Part shown: piece by piece, positions 1-6,904 of the stretch | Layout of the letters: the number at the start of each line of letters is the position of its first letter | How positions within the stretch are numbered: position 1 is the stretch's first letter | Source: Roseburia sp. | GTDB lineage: Bacteria > Bacillota_A > Clostridia > Lachnospirales > Lachnospiraceae | DNA length: 9,130 bases | Assembly: GCA_017547315.1 (NCBI GenBank) | Contig: JAFYQA010000120.1 | Span: 1 to 9,130, forward strand | Direction of reading: 5' to 3' | Position numbers and translations under genes: made by a program | The notes under the pieces: model-generated | What the model was told of the DNA's origin: nothing | The model's input: the letters and a program-made list of their open reading frames with translations, nothing else | The model's database searches: none

Positions 1-1068
1 ACCCGTCTGATGCATAAAGGAACCAGCACACAAGAAAGAGCACATTTTCATAAATCCATGAAATACAAAATGACAAAGCGCACCAACCAAACCTAACGGT
101 GTCATTATCGTCACACCAAAAATGATGTAGGACAAATTACTGACCGTAGAATATGCCAGACGTCTCTTGATATGTGTCTCTTTTACTGCTCTACTGCAAC
201 CATACACAATCGTAAACATGGCAAATGCCATTACTACATACTGTGCCCAGGTGCCTCGCAAAAACTCTGTACCAAAGCTGTAATATGTCAAACGAATCAT
301 CGCAAATGCACCAGCGTTTACGACCGCCACTGCATGAAGCAATGCGGTAACCGGTGTCGGTGCAACACCCGCTTGTGGAAGCCATGATGACAACGGCCAA
401 ATCGCTGCCTTTACACCAAATCCCATAAAAGACAAGAGATAAATCCAAAGTAATAACGGTGCATGTTCTCCGATTCTTGCCATATCCATGACACCGCCCA
501 GTTCAAACTCAGTCGTTGTACCATATACAATAATGAATATGATTCCCATAAGTGCAAATGCTGCACCACCAAGGGAATAATATAAGTACTTTCTACTAGC
601 TAAAACTGCTTCACGTTTTAACGTATGCATAACTAATGGCACCGTCACAAGTGTCAGCAATTCATAGAAGAAATACATGGATAAAATATCCGATGCAAAA
701 GCAATACCCAAGGTTACACCGTAAGTCATGCTATAAAACATAAAAAATGTTTTTTCGTTTTTCTCATGCTCCATATATTCGAAAGCATAAAGTGTCGCTA
801 CCGGCCACAAAATCGAAATCAGACCGGCAAATACCATCGTCATTCCATCGATTTTAAAAGAGATGGATAATTCATGCACGAAATAAACGACATGGAATAC
901 TTCTGTCGTTCCTCCTGCAATCAATGCCCATACCAGTCCCGACGTAAGCAATACGAAAGCCTCTATGTAAAAAAACATCTGATTTTTTCGTTTAAATGGA
1001 AGAACCGGTATAAAAGCACCACCGATAATCGGCAATAAAATTGCCAAAACAATCCAATACTGACTCAT
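1..1068 (-). CDS. NuoL/MrpA-like proton antiporter subunit, third copy (C-terminus cut off)
   Basis: This is an open frame of 356 codons from an ATG at 1068 to the window edge, with no stop, so the C-terminal part is outside. It is a polytopic membrane protein of the proton-conducting antiporter family (Proton_antipo_M; NuoL/M/N, MrpA/D). Visible family residues are Glu136 in FFYELLTL (TM5), Lys220 in GFGVKAAIWPLSSWLP (TM7), His245 in TALLHAVAVVNAG (TM8) and Lys341 in FHGFMKMCSFLCAG (TM12 region). The TM8 His and the PTPVTALLH context are typical of NuoL/MrpA rather than NuoM/MrpD, which carry a Lys. It starts 17 bp after the preceding antiporter gene, with a GAGG about 10 bases upstream. It closely resembles that neighbour, including YAFEYM-HEK, RGTW and RLAYSTVS blocks, so the two are paralogues. 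It probably forms one ion channel of a Mrp/Mbh-type complex. The family call is firm; the MrpA-like subtype is an inference from TM8. Confidence 0.93.
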   Translation of the reverse strand, partial: MSQYWIVLAILLPIIGGAFIPVLPFKRKNQMFFYIEAFVLLTSGLVWALIAGGTTEVFHVVYFVHELSISFKIDGMTMVFAGLISILWPVATLYAFEYMEHEKNEKTFFMFYSMTYGVTLGIAFASDILSMYFFYELLTLVTVPLVMHTLKREAVLASRKYLYYSLGGAAFALMGIIFIIVYGTTTEFELGGVMDMARIGEHAPLLLWIYLLSFMGFGVKAAIWPLSSWLPQAGVAPTPVTALLHAVAVVNAGAFAMIRLTYYSFGTEFLRGTWAQYVVMAFAMFTIVYGCSRAVKETHIKRRLAYSTVSNLSYIIFGVTIMTPLGLVGALCHFVFHGFMKMCSFLCAGSFMHQTG

Positions 1069-1085
1069 AACTGCGTTACCTCACC

Positions 1086-2564
1086 CTACAAAACCATGTT
1101 TACAATTGCTGAAATATAGTCTGTTACTGGTGTTGGGAACACACCCAATAAAATGGCTAATGCCGCTAAAATCATAATCGGAATGACCATCATTTTTACA
1201 GGCTCTTTTTTCTTCAAACTTCCATAATCAAAATCTGCCCCCGGCAAAAATCCATTTACCGTAATCGGAAGCAGATAACCTGCTGTCAAAAGCGCACTCA
1301 CTAATAAAACAACCGGTCCTAACCATGAAAATGTAGCAATACCAGAATCCAATGCTCCGATTGCCAGGTGCCATTTACTGATAAAACCACTCGCTGGTGG
1401 AATACCGATAAGAGCAGCTGATGCAAATGTATAGCACCAGATTGTAATCGGCATCTCTTTTCCGATACCCTTTAACTCATCCACAGAAGTTTTTCCTGTT
1501 TTGTAGATAATCGCACCTGCACACATGAAAAGTGTAGATTTAATTACTGCATGGAAAATAACATGTAAAAGGGAACCGGTTAATCCTTCTGGTACAAGCA
1601 ACGCCATACCAAACAGAATATAGGAAATCTGACTTACTGTAGAGTATGCCAGACGTTTTTTGGTAACTTTTTCACGATATGCAAGCATAGAACCCATGAA
1701 TACCGTAATCAAAGATAATACAAGCCATACTGTCTGTACCCAGGTGCCACGGATAAAGTCTGCTCCAAAAAGGAAAAATACAACACGCACCATACCCAGC
1801 ACACCCATTTTAACAATGATACCTGACATCACCGCACTTGCTGGAGCCGGAGCTACCGGATGCGCAGTTGGAAGCCATGCATGTAACGGGAACATACCCG
1901 CCTTTACGCCAAAACCTACAATCATAGCAAATGCTGCCACAAGGAGAATTCCTTCATTTCCTGCTACTGCCTGCATATTCAATGTGCCACCTGCAGTAAA
2001 GTTTAACGTCAAGGCATATTTATTTAAGAAATAAATACCAAATAATACCATATACGCACCAAACAGAGAATAGAACAAGTACTTCAAAGCACCCATAATC
2101 GCCTCTTTGGATTTTGAATGAAGAATCAACGGCATAGATAACAATGTCATCATTTCATAGAATAAATAATATGTTACCATATTGCCTGCAAACGTTAATG
2201 CGTATAACACGCCAAATACCAACACATAAAATCCAAAATATCTTTTCTCTTCTTTTTCATGCTTCATATATTCGAACGCATAAAATCCTGCCAATATCCA
2301 TACCACTGTCACTACTGCTGCAAACAGTTTTGATACTGCATCTACACGGAAAAAGATATCCATATTCTTGCCAAGGGAAAACAGAAGGATTTCCTGTTCT
2401 CCACCGAAAATAACTGCACCGCCTAAGATACCTGCCAATACCAAACCTGCGCCACTTGCAGTTATAAGTGATTTTCTATTTTTAAATTCCGGTTTTATAA
2501 GGAGTACAAGCCCCCAAAGAATCGGGATAAAGATAGCTGATAAAATTAACACGGACTGACCCAT
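1086..2564 (-). CDS. MrpD/NuoM-like proton antiporter subunit, second copy
   Basis: This 492-residue hydrophobic protein has many membrane segments and is of normal length for MrpD/NuoM/MbhH. Channel residues are all present: Glu137 in LFYEMMTLL (TM5), Lys221 in GFGVKAGMFPLHAWLP (TM7), Lys252 in SGIIVKMGVLGMVR (TM8, the NuoM/MrpD type) and Lys342 in FHAVIKSTLFMCAG (TM12 region). The motif LPTAHPVAPAPASA (residues 231-244) is typical of NuoM/MbhH. The start is an ATG with GAGG five bases upstream, 13 bp behind the stop of the first mrpD. It should act as a second proton or sodium translocating channel in the membrane arm of the complex. Two MrpD-like subunits in tandem are seen in Mbx-type complexes (MbxH and MbxH') but not in classical Mrp. 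Whether it exchanges Na+ or only pumps H+ cannot be read from the sequence. Confidence 0.95.
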   Translation of the reverse strand: MGQSVLILSAIFIPILWGLVLLIKPEFKNRKSLITASGAGLVLAGILGGAVIFGGEQEILLFSLGKNMDIFFRVDAVSKLFAAVVTVVWILAGFYAFEYMKHEKEEKRYFGFYVLVFGVLYALTFAGNMVTYYLFYEMMTLLSMPLILHSKSKEAIMGALKYLFYSLFGAYMVLFGIYFLNKYALTLNFTAGGTLNMQAVAGNEGILLVAAFAMIVGFGVKAGMFPLHAWLPTAHPVAPAPASAVMSGIIVKMGVLGMVRVVFFLFGADFIRGTWVQTVWLVLSLITVFMGSMLAYREKVTKKRLAYSTVSQISYILFGMALLVPEGLTGSLLHVIFHAVIKSTLFMCAGAIIYKTGKTSVDELKGIGKEMPITIWCYTFASAALIGIPPASGFISKWHLAIGALDSGIATFSWLGPVVLLVSALLTAGYLLPITVNGFLPGADFDYGSLKKKEPVKMMVIPIMILAALAILLGVFPTPVTDYISAIVNMVL

Positions 2565-2577
2565 TTTTACCTCATTT

Positions 2578-4092
2578 CTACATAAAATTATGTAATCCCA
2601 TTTTTATTAACTGAATAATTGGTTCAGAATTAAGACCTAATACAAGGTTTAATCCAATAAACAACAAAATTGTTACTGTATAAAGCTTCTGTTCCTTCCA
2701 AGTACGACAGAAGAAACCTTTTTCCTGTTCTACTTCCGGCTTTTCCGGTATATAAATTCGAAGTACAGTTTTCAAGAAATAAATCGTATTTAAAATCGTA
2801 CTAATCGCCAAAACAATCAAAGTCGGGAACATTCTCCAGGAAATTGCATTCACTGCTGCCTCCGCATACAAGAATTTACTAATAAATCCTGCAAATATCG
2901 GCATACCAACCATTGAAAAAGAACCAATGGCAAATCCAACACCCGCTATTTTGTTACGATAAGCCGCACCGGTAATATCGATAAATTTACGGCTTCCTGC
3001 AGACACATCAGTCAAACCAATTGCCGCAATAAACAGTAACGCTTTTGTAGCGCCGTGTGCCAAAATATGGAAGATACTTGCTACCATACCTGCTTCTGTT
3101 CCTAAGCCGAAGCCCATATAGATATATCCAATCTGTGCCACGGAAGAGAATGCGATCATTCTTCGAATATCATTTTCCCAGATTGCACTTACCGATCCAA
3201 AAATCATACCGCACAATCCAAATCCGAATAATACATTCAAAATATGACTTCCCGCGATATACTCAAATCCAATGACTCTGTAAAAAATCTTAATTAACAG
3301 GAAAATATATCCCTTAGAGACCAAACTCGACAAAATCGCAGCCGATGATACCGTAGAATAACCATAAGCATCCGGAAGCCATGAATGGAATGGAAAAAGC
3401 GCACTCTTAATCGCAAGACCTACGGTCATAATACCGATTGTAACTAGCATAGGCACACGATAATTGCCTGTCTCCATAATAATAGCTACCTGCTCCTGAA
3501 TATTTGGCATCAGAAGATGTCCGGTCAAATCGTACAACATACAGATACCTAACAATAACAAACCTGAGCCAAGCAAACTCATAATCATATAACGCACTGC
3601 CGCCTCAATGGTTCGTCCGTTCTGACGAATCATAATCAGACCACAAGCTGCTATCGTATTGATTTCTACAAATACATAAGCTGTAAATAAGTCATTGGTA
3701 TAAATCAATGCCAAAAGAGAGCTGAGTAACAAATCTGCCAATATGTAATAAATATTGTGCTTTGTTTCTTCTACTTCATCAAAAAGTTTTTTTCTACCGC
3801 CCAACATCGAAAGCAGCATCACCACAGAAACAAATAACGCCATTCCCGCTTCTAACACACCAGCACGGATTTCATTTCCCCAAGGTGCTGGAAAATGTCC
3901 CATCATAAAAGTATAACTACCAATTCCACTTGTCAGCAAAAACTGCAGCAACCAGGTAGACATCACACTTACGGTCAGAATCATTACTGCATTTAAACGC
4001 TTTGCATATTTTTCCGGCAATACCGATGATACAATTCCGGAAAACATCGATATCATAATTGAAAAGAAGGGTACATTCTGTACAAATTGCAT
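2578..4092 (-). CDS. mrpD: MrpD-type cation/proton antiporter subunit, first copy
   Basis: A 504-residue polytopic protein of the MrpD/NuoN family, at the position directly after mrpC where MrpD lies in Mrp operons. Proton-path residues are Glu143 in YVFVEINTIA (TM5), Lys229 in GLAIKSALFPFHSWLPDAYG (TM7), Lys260 in SSLVSKGYIF (TM8) and Lys350 in HGATKALLFIAA (TM12 region). The RMIAFSSVAQIGYI block at 311-324 is the usual segment following TM9-10. The N-terminus (residues 1-50) holds two hydrophobic segments and no cleavable signal. The ATG shares its A with the mrpC stop (TAATG) and has AAAGGAGG seven bases upstream, so translation is probably coupled. It differs clearly from the two antiporter genes that follow, so it is not part of that recent duplication. 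It is likely one of three channels in an ion-pumping complex. Confidence 0.95.
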   Translation of the reverse strand: MQFVQNVPFFSIMISMFSGIVSSVLPEKYAKRLNAVMILTVSVMSTWLLQFLLTSGIGSYTFMMGHFPAPWGNEIRAGVLEAGMALFVSVVMLLSMLGGRKKLFDEVEETKHNIYYILADLLLSSLLALIYTNDLFTAYVFVEINTIAACGLIMIRQNGRTIEAAVRYMIMSLLGSGLLLLGICMLYDLTGHLLMPNIQEQVAIIMETGNYRVPMLVTIGIMTVGLAIKSALFPFHSWLPDAYGYSTVSSAAILSSLVSKGYIFLLIKIFYRVIGFEYIAGSHILNVLFGFGLCGMIFGSVSAIWENDIRRMIAFSSVAQIGYIYMGFGLGTEAGMVASIFHILAHGATKALLFIAAIGLTDVSAGSRKFIDITGAAYRNKIAGVGFAIGSFSMVGMPIFAGFISKFLYAEAAVNAISWRMFPTLIVLAISTILNTIYFLKTVLRIYIPEKPEVEQEKGFFCRTWKEQKLYTVTILLFIGLNLVLGLNSEPIIQLIKMGLHNFM

Positions 4093-4469
4093 TATAAGCC
4101 CTCCTTTCGAAGTCGTTCTGATATCTCATCTAAATCTAACGTCTGATAACGCTGATAAAGTCGAATCGTCAACGATAACATCAATGCCGTTACCGATACG
4201 GATACTACGATACCGGTTAAAACCAATCCACTAGGAATCGGATTGATGTACATCTCTACTTCCTGAATACCATCTATCACAATCGGAGCGATACGCCCGC
4301 TGATATATCCTTTTTCTGCAAGGAAAAGGTAAATTGCAGTATCCATGATATTAAAACCGATAATTTTCTTAATCAAATTCTTTTGGAAAAGCAAGTTTGC
4401 AAACCCGATTCCAAAGAGAATCATCGCAACCTCTTCACCAATATTTAAAAGGAAGTTTGCTCCAAACAT
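4092..4469 (-). CDS. mrpC: MrpC/MbhG/NuoK-like antiporter subunit
   Basis: A small 125-residue membrane protein with three predicted helices, close to the 110-115 residues usual for MrpC plus a short charged C-terminal tail (about 106-125). The family block appears as NPIPSGLVLTGIVVSVSVTA at 76-95, corresponding to the MrpC DPLPQALVLTAIVI segment. Here Asp is Asn and Gln-Ala is Ser-Gly. Two adjacent Glu residues (12-13) lie near the first helix. In Mrp and complex I the MrpC/NuoK subunit packs against the antiporter subunits and supplies part of the lateral proton path. The ATG at 4469 lies 3 bp after the stop of the MrpB fusion, with AAAAGGAGG ten bases upstream inside that gene. The identification rests on size, motif and position just before mrpD. 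Confidence 0.92.
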   Translation of the reverse strand: MFGANFLLNIGEEVAMILFGIGFANLLFQKNLIKKIIGFNIMDTAIYLFLAEKGYISGRIAPIVIDGIQEVEMYINPIPSGLVLTGIVVSVSVTALMLSLTIRLYQRYQTLDLDEISERLRKEGL

Positions 4470-4472
4470 ATG

Positions 4473-5432
4473 CTAAAATCCTCCTTTTCTAAACAATGCA
4501 TAGAACGCATACATCGTACATGCTACTACCAGACCCACACAGATATTCAGTGGCAAAATCAATCCTGAGCTAATAATATCGCCCGCTGTTCCTAACGGAA
4601 TACCACTTTCTAAGTGATGTGCACCTGTGTAGAAGGAATAACTTTTTGCCAGACAATAAAATGACAGCGCACAAAAGCTTACCCATTTATAAGTCTTTTC
4701 TGTGAAGAACTTCTGTGTCTTCTCAAAACCATACGCATTCGTATATAAAATCAATCCTGCTCCGATAATCGCACCACCGGAGAAACCACCACCTGGTGAT
4801 AAATGTCCATTTAAAATCACATAGATTCCAAAGATAACGATAATTGGAAATAAAACGGCTGTGATTTTCTGTAAAATACTGTCTGATTTTGGCTCGTACT
4901 GTTTCTTTTTTACCACAGCTTTCTGTTCTTTTTTCTTATCATCTCTCATGAGAATCAAAACTGTACAAGTCGCCACAAATAATACGTTAGATTCTCCAAA
5001 CGTATCAAAAGCACGATAGTCCAAAATCATACCCGTTACGATATTCACCGCACCGGTATCCTGCATACCATCTTCGATATACTTTTCTACCACCTCATTA
5101 TTCGCAGGGTTATTTGGATTCCCTGTAGGCGGCAGATACGATACCGTCACTAAAAGCAATGTCACCAATACCACGCAGCAGATAACAGCAGTCGCTTTGT
5201 AAAAACGGAAAAACCATTTATAAAATTTATTATTTTCGGTATCAAATACATTTTTGATAACCTGCTCTCTATCCTCCTGATGGCGCTCTAGCACCTTAGC
5301 ATTCGGCGTATAATCTCGCTGTTCTCTCGTCTCAATATTTCCAAGGTAAGGGTCTGCCTCACCTCTTATCCACTGATGCACACGATTGAACAGTTTTTTC
5401 TTATATTCTTCTTCTGAAACCGGTCTACTCAT
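4473..5432 (-). CDS. mrpB: MbhE-MrpB fusion subunit (MbhE domain plus MnhB/MrpB domain)
   Basis: A 319-residue protein that joins two modules usually found apart. Residues 1-75 are very hydrophilic and charged, without a membrane segment. A helix follows at about 78-100. Residues 116-147 carry the MbhE/MrpA C-terminal signature, with DTGAVNIVTGMILDYRAFDT and a following Glu147. Another helix runs at about 148-163. A basic linker (164-180) leads to the MnhB/MrpB domain (about 185-319), with helix 191-207, the diagnostic GHLSPGGGFSGG at 209-220 and further helices to the C-terminus. In classical Mrp operons the MbhE part is fused to the end of MrpA and MrpB is about 140 residues. The start overlaps the preceding gene by 8 bp. 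MrpB and MbhE-type subunits bridge the small EFG part and the antiporter channels. Domain calls are firm. The role of the charged N-terminal extension is unknown. Confidence 0.92.
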   Translation of the reverse strand: MSRPVSEEEYKKKLFNRVHQWIRGEADPYLGNIETREQRDYTPNAKVLERHQEDREQVIKNVFDTENNKFYKWFFRFYKATAVICCVVLVTLLLVTVSYLPPTGNPNNPANNEVVEKYIEDGMQDTGAVNIVTGMILDYRAFDTFGESNVLFVATCTVLILMRDDKKKEQKAVVKKKQYEPKSDSILQKITAVLFPIIVIFGIYVILNGHLSPGGGFSGGAIIGAGLILYTNAYGFEKTQKFFTEKTYKWVSFCALSFYCLAKSYSFYTGAHHLESGIPLGTAGDIISSGLILPLNICVGLVVACTMYAFYALFRKGGF

Positions 5433-5682
5433 TTTCTGTGCCTTCTTCCCTCATCGCATGTATTTTCTTCAATGTCATAAAGAACAACAAACTGGTAACA
5501 CCTGCACCAACTGCCGCTTCCGTAATAGCAAGGTCCGGCGATTCCAGTAATGTCCAGATAATCGACATAACCAAACTATATGACATAAAGATAATAATTG
5601 AATTCAATAAATTTTTCGAAAAACTAACGGATATGGCACATACCACTAAAAATATGAGCATGATATATTCTAACACTTGCAT
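5425..5682 (-). CDS. MbhD-like subunit (DUF4040; detached MrpA C-terminal segment)
   Basis: An 85-residue protein with three hydrophobic helices (about 5-20, 25-45 and 55-70) and a charged C-terminal tail. The block ESPDLAITEAAVGAGVTSLL at 47-66 is the DUF4040/MbhD signature, found also near the C-terminal end of MrpA as APDVALTEAAVGAG. The Glu of TEAAVGAG (Glu55) is a conserved acidic residue in the membrane and is likely part of the ion path. The start is an ATG with a perfect AAGGAGG seven bases upstream, inside the end of mrpG, and the two coding regions overlap by 13 bp. In Mbh and Mbx complexes this piece is a separate subunit (MbhD), as here; in classical Mrp it is fused to MrpA. The separate gene therefore argues for the Mbh-like arrangement. 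Confidence 0.9.
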   Translation of the reverse strand: MQVLEYIMLIFLVVCAISVSFSKNLLNSIIIFMSYSLVMSIIWTLLESPDLAITEAAVGAGVTSLLFFMTLKKIHAMREEGTENE

Positions 5683-6026
5683 GTCTCATCCTCCTTATCC
5701 GCAATTACTTTCTGTTCACAAAAGTCATCAATATGCTCGTTTGTAGTAACCTCTAAACGGGCAATCAAGTGCGACGACACCGGAGATGCCAGCCACAAAA
5801 AGACAATCACTAATCCCATTTTTAACGTCACAAACTTAAATCCTGAAAGTATCATAAGCCCCAGCAAAGAAATGCCAAGTCCAAACGTATCTCCAAGAGC
5901 CGCTGCATGCATACGATTTAGCACATATTTGAATTTAAATGTTCCGATTAATTCCAAAACAAAGACTGCCATTCCAAAAAGCAAAAACCCTGTTCCAAAA
6001 AGGAACTGCATCCATTCCATTACCAT
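5670..6026 (-). CDS. mrpG: MrpG/PhaG/MbhC-like antiporter subunit
   Basis: A 118-residue membrane protein with three helices (about 8-30, 46-62 and 68-86). The RMHAAALGDTFGLGISLLGL block at 38-57 matches the MrpG pattern RLHAATKADTLG...LLG, and SPVSSHLIAR at 81-90 matches the conserved TSPVAAHAIAR. Length is normal for the family. It belongs to the small-subunit (E-F-G) part of the complex. The first ATG (6026) is chosen; another Met codon (Met3) is at 6020. The C-terminal tail is acidic and ends in Cys-Lys-Cys, with a further Cys at 103. Its last residues are encoded in the stretch that also carries the ribosome binding site and start codon of the next gene, so the tail may be shaped by that overlap. 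Confidence 0.93.
   Translation of the reverse strand: MVMEWMQFLFGTGFLLFGMAVFVLELIGTFKFKYVLNRMHAAALGDTFGLGISLLGLMILSGFKFVTLKMGLVIVFLWLASPVSSHLIARLEVTTNEHIDDFCEQKVIADKEDETCKC
5690..5696 (-). promoter_or_regulatory. Ribosome binding site of the MbhD-like gene, inside mrpG
   Basis: A perfect AAGGAGG lies within the final codons of mrpG, seven bases before the ATG at 5682. It fixes the start of the 85-residue MbhD-like gene despite the 13-bp overlap with mrpG, and suggests translational coupling. Confidence 0.8.
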
Positions 6027-6033
6027 ACTATGA

Positions 6034-6342
6034 CTACACTCCTTTCTCTTTTTCGTCCTTTTCCTTCATATACACACCGGTATACACTTTCGTTAATACT
6101 ACGATAGCCAAAAAACTAATCATGGCATAAATCAAGCAGATATCCACCAGATAATCTTCTTTCATTATCACTGCCAGAATACAAATACTTACCATTACCA
6201 TCGTGCCAATCATATTTACCGCTACCAGACGGTCAGCCATTCTAGGTCCGATAATCGCACGTATCAGACATAAGATTACCATTGCCGCCAATACTAGCAG
6301 CACAATATGAAAAATCCATGAAAACTGTATTACTAATTCCAT
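6034..6342 (-). CDS. mrpF: MrpF/PhaF/MbhB-like antiporter subunit
   Basis: A 102-residue protein with three membrane helices (about 8-27, 40-58 and 65-85) and a very charged C-terminal end (EKDEKEKGV). The family motif RAIIGPRMADRLVAVNMIGT at 28-47 corresponds to the MrpF pattern R...GP...DR..A.n..g, and YLVDICLIYAMISFLAIVVL at 64-83 corresponds to YLDIALVYALLSF in relatives. Length is typical (about 90-100). The ATG is 3 bp after the mrpE stop, with GGAAGGA six bases upstream inside mrpE. MrpF forms part of the E-F-G assembly needed for antiporter complex stability and ion passage. Confidence 0.94.
   Translation of the reverse strand: MELVIQFSWIFHIVLLVLAAMVILCLIRAIIGPRMADRLVAVNMIGTMVMVSICILAVIMKEDYLVDICLIYAMISFLAIVVLTKVYTGVYMKEKDEKEKGV
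6039..6045 (-). promoter_or_regulatory. Ribosome binding site of mrpG, inside the end of mrpF
   Basis: AAAGGAG is embedded in the last codons of mrpF. The gap to the first ATG of mrpG (6026) is 12 bases, longer than the 5-10 seen for the other genes of the operon. The internal Met codon at 6020 would lie still farther away (18 bases), which supports the upstream start. The long gap could lower translation of mrpG. Confidence 0.6.
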
Positions 6343-6345
6343 ACG

Positions 6346-6813
6346 TTATCCTTCCTCTCTTTCGAATTCTCTCAGGCGCTGCTCAAATATAGAATCCTCA
6401 ATACCTTCCGCAAGACTCTTATCCAGACAATGCACCGTAAGTTCATCTTCCTCGATTGATACCGTAATTGTTCCCGGTGTCAATGTAATCGAATTCGCCA
6501 GAATTACTCTTGCCGTTTCCGTTTTTAAATTTGTGCGGAACGTTACCAGCACCGGTTCCATTCGCTCTCTCTGTGTCAGAATCATATGAAAAACTGTCAT
6601 ATTCGCATTAATAATTTCTGTTATCAACAAATAGATGTATGCGCAAAAAGAAACTGTTCTTTTATAAAACAATTTTTCCTTCTGAATACTGTAATCCATA
6701 AATTTGCAAATAAACCAAAAAACAAATGCCGCCACTGCTAGCCCTAACCATACGATTTCCGCAGTAATTTTTCCATTAAATACAATCCATACAAAAAAGA
6801 ATAACAAAAACAT
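6346..6813 (-). CDS. mrpE: MrpE/MbhA-like antiporter subunit, first gene of the operon
   Basis: A 155-residue protein with two or three N-terminal helices (about 2-12, 18-35 and 53-70) and a soluble C-terminal domain of about 80 residues, as usual for MrpE (about 158 residues). The diagnostic segment LANSITLTPGTITVSI lies at 105-120, followed by DELTVHCLD (123-131) and an acidic C-terminus. ITEIINANMTVFHMIL at 64-79 is the expected linker after the last helix. The start ATG has AGGGGAG six bases upstream and is the first gene after a promoter at about 6877-6904. MrpE in other organisms is needed for full complex assembly. Here it leads the operon, as mbhA does in archaeal membrane-bound hydrogenase clusters, and unlike mrpA-first Bacillus operons. 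Confidence 0.95.
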   Translation of the reverse strand: MFLLFFFVWIVFNGKITAEIVWLGLAVAAFVFWFICKFMDYSIQKEKLFYKRTVSFCAYIYLLITEIINANMTVFHMILTQRERMEPVLVTFRTNLKTETARVILANSITLTPGTITVSIEEDELTVHCLDKSLAEGIEDSIFEQRLREFEREEG

Positions 6814-6846
6814 GTCTATCTCCCCTGTCTTTCTCTTATTGCTTTT

Positions 6847-6870
6847 GTCAGTCTCGAATAAAAGACCAAC
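6847..6870 (-). promoter_or_regulatory. Potential hairpin at the 5' end of the mrp operon leader
   Basis: In the minus-strand transcript GUUGGUCU and AGACUGAC can pair over eight positions, including two G-U pairs, around an 8-base loop. The same stretch read on the plus strand would have two A-C mismatches. From the -10 box at 6877-6882 the transcript should start near 6870, so this hairpin would sit at the very 5' end of the mRNA, about 33 bases before the mrpE start codon. The free energy was not computed. A role in mRNA stability is only a possibility. Confidence 0.35.
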
Positions 6871-6876
6871 ATTCTG

Positions 6877-6904
6877 ATTTTAGCACTTTTCCACAGCTTT
6901 TCAA
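6877..6904 (-). promoter_or_regulatory. Predicted extended -10 vegetative promoter for the mrp operon
   Basis: Read on the minus strand there is TTGAAA (6899-6904; five of six to TTGACA), a 16-base spacer and TAAAAT (6877-6882; five of six to TATAAT). TGC directly before the -10 box gives the extended -10 TGn pattern. It lies downstream of the GH3 terminator and about 57 bases upstream of the mrpE start codon for a transcription start near 6870. The operon thus seems to have its own constitutive-type promoter. No start-site data are available. Confidence 0.65.

Noticed and set aside
191..448. An 85-codon minus-strand frame with several Cys residues
   Set aside because: It overlaps the third antiporter gene in another frame. 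The antiporter frame has all the family residues through this stretch, so this one is a shadow.
1660..2559. Several plus-strand frames of 63-124 codons opposite the second antiporter gene
   Set aside because: They are all antisense to a coding region with clear family motifs and show no recognisable protein features.
3917..4129. A 70-codon minus-strand frame across the mrpC/mrpD junction
   Set aside because: It overlaps both genes out of frame and shows no conserved motif.
5438..5746. A 102-codon plus-strand frame opposite the MbhD-like gene
   Set aside because: It is antisense to a recognised conserved gene and carries no motif.
5677..6033. A 118-codon open frame on the plus strand opposite mrpG
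   Set aside because: It lies antisense to a well-recognised gene, has no family resemblance, and mirrors the low stop density of the other strand.
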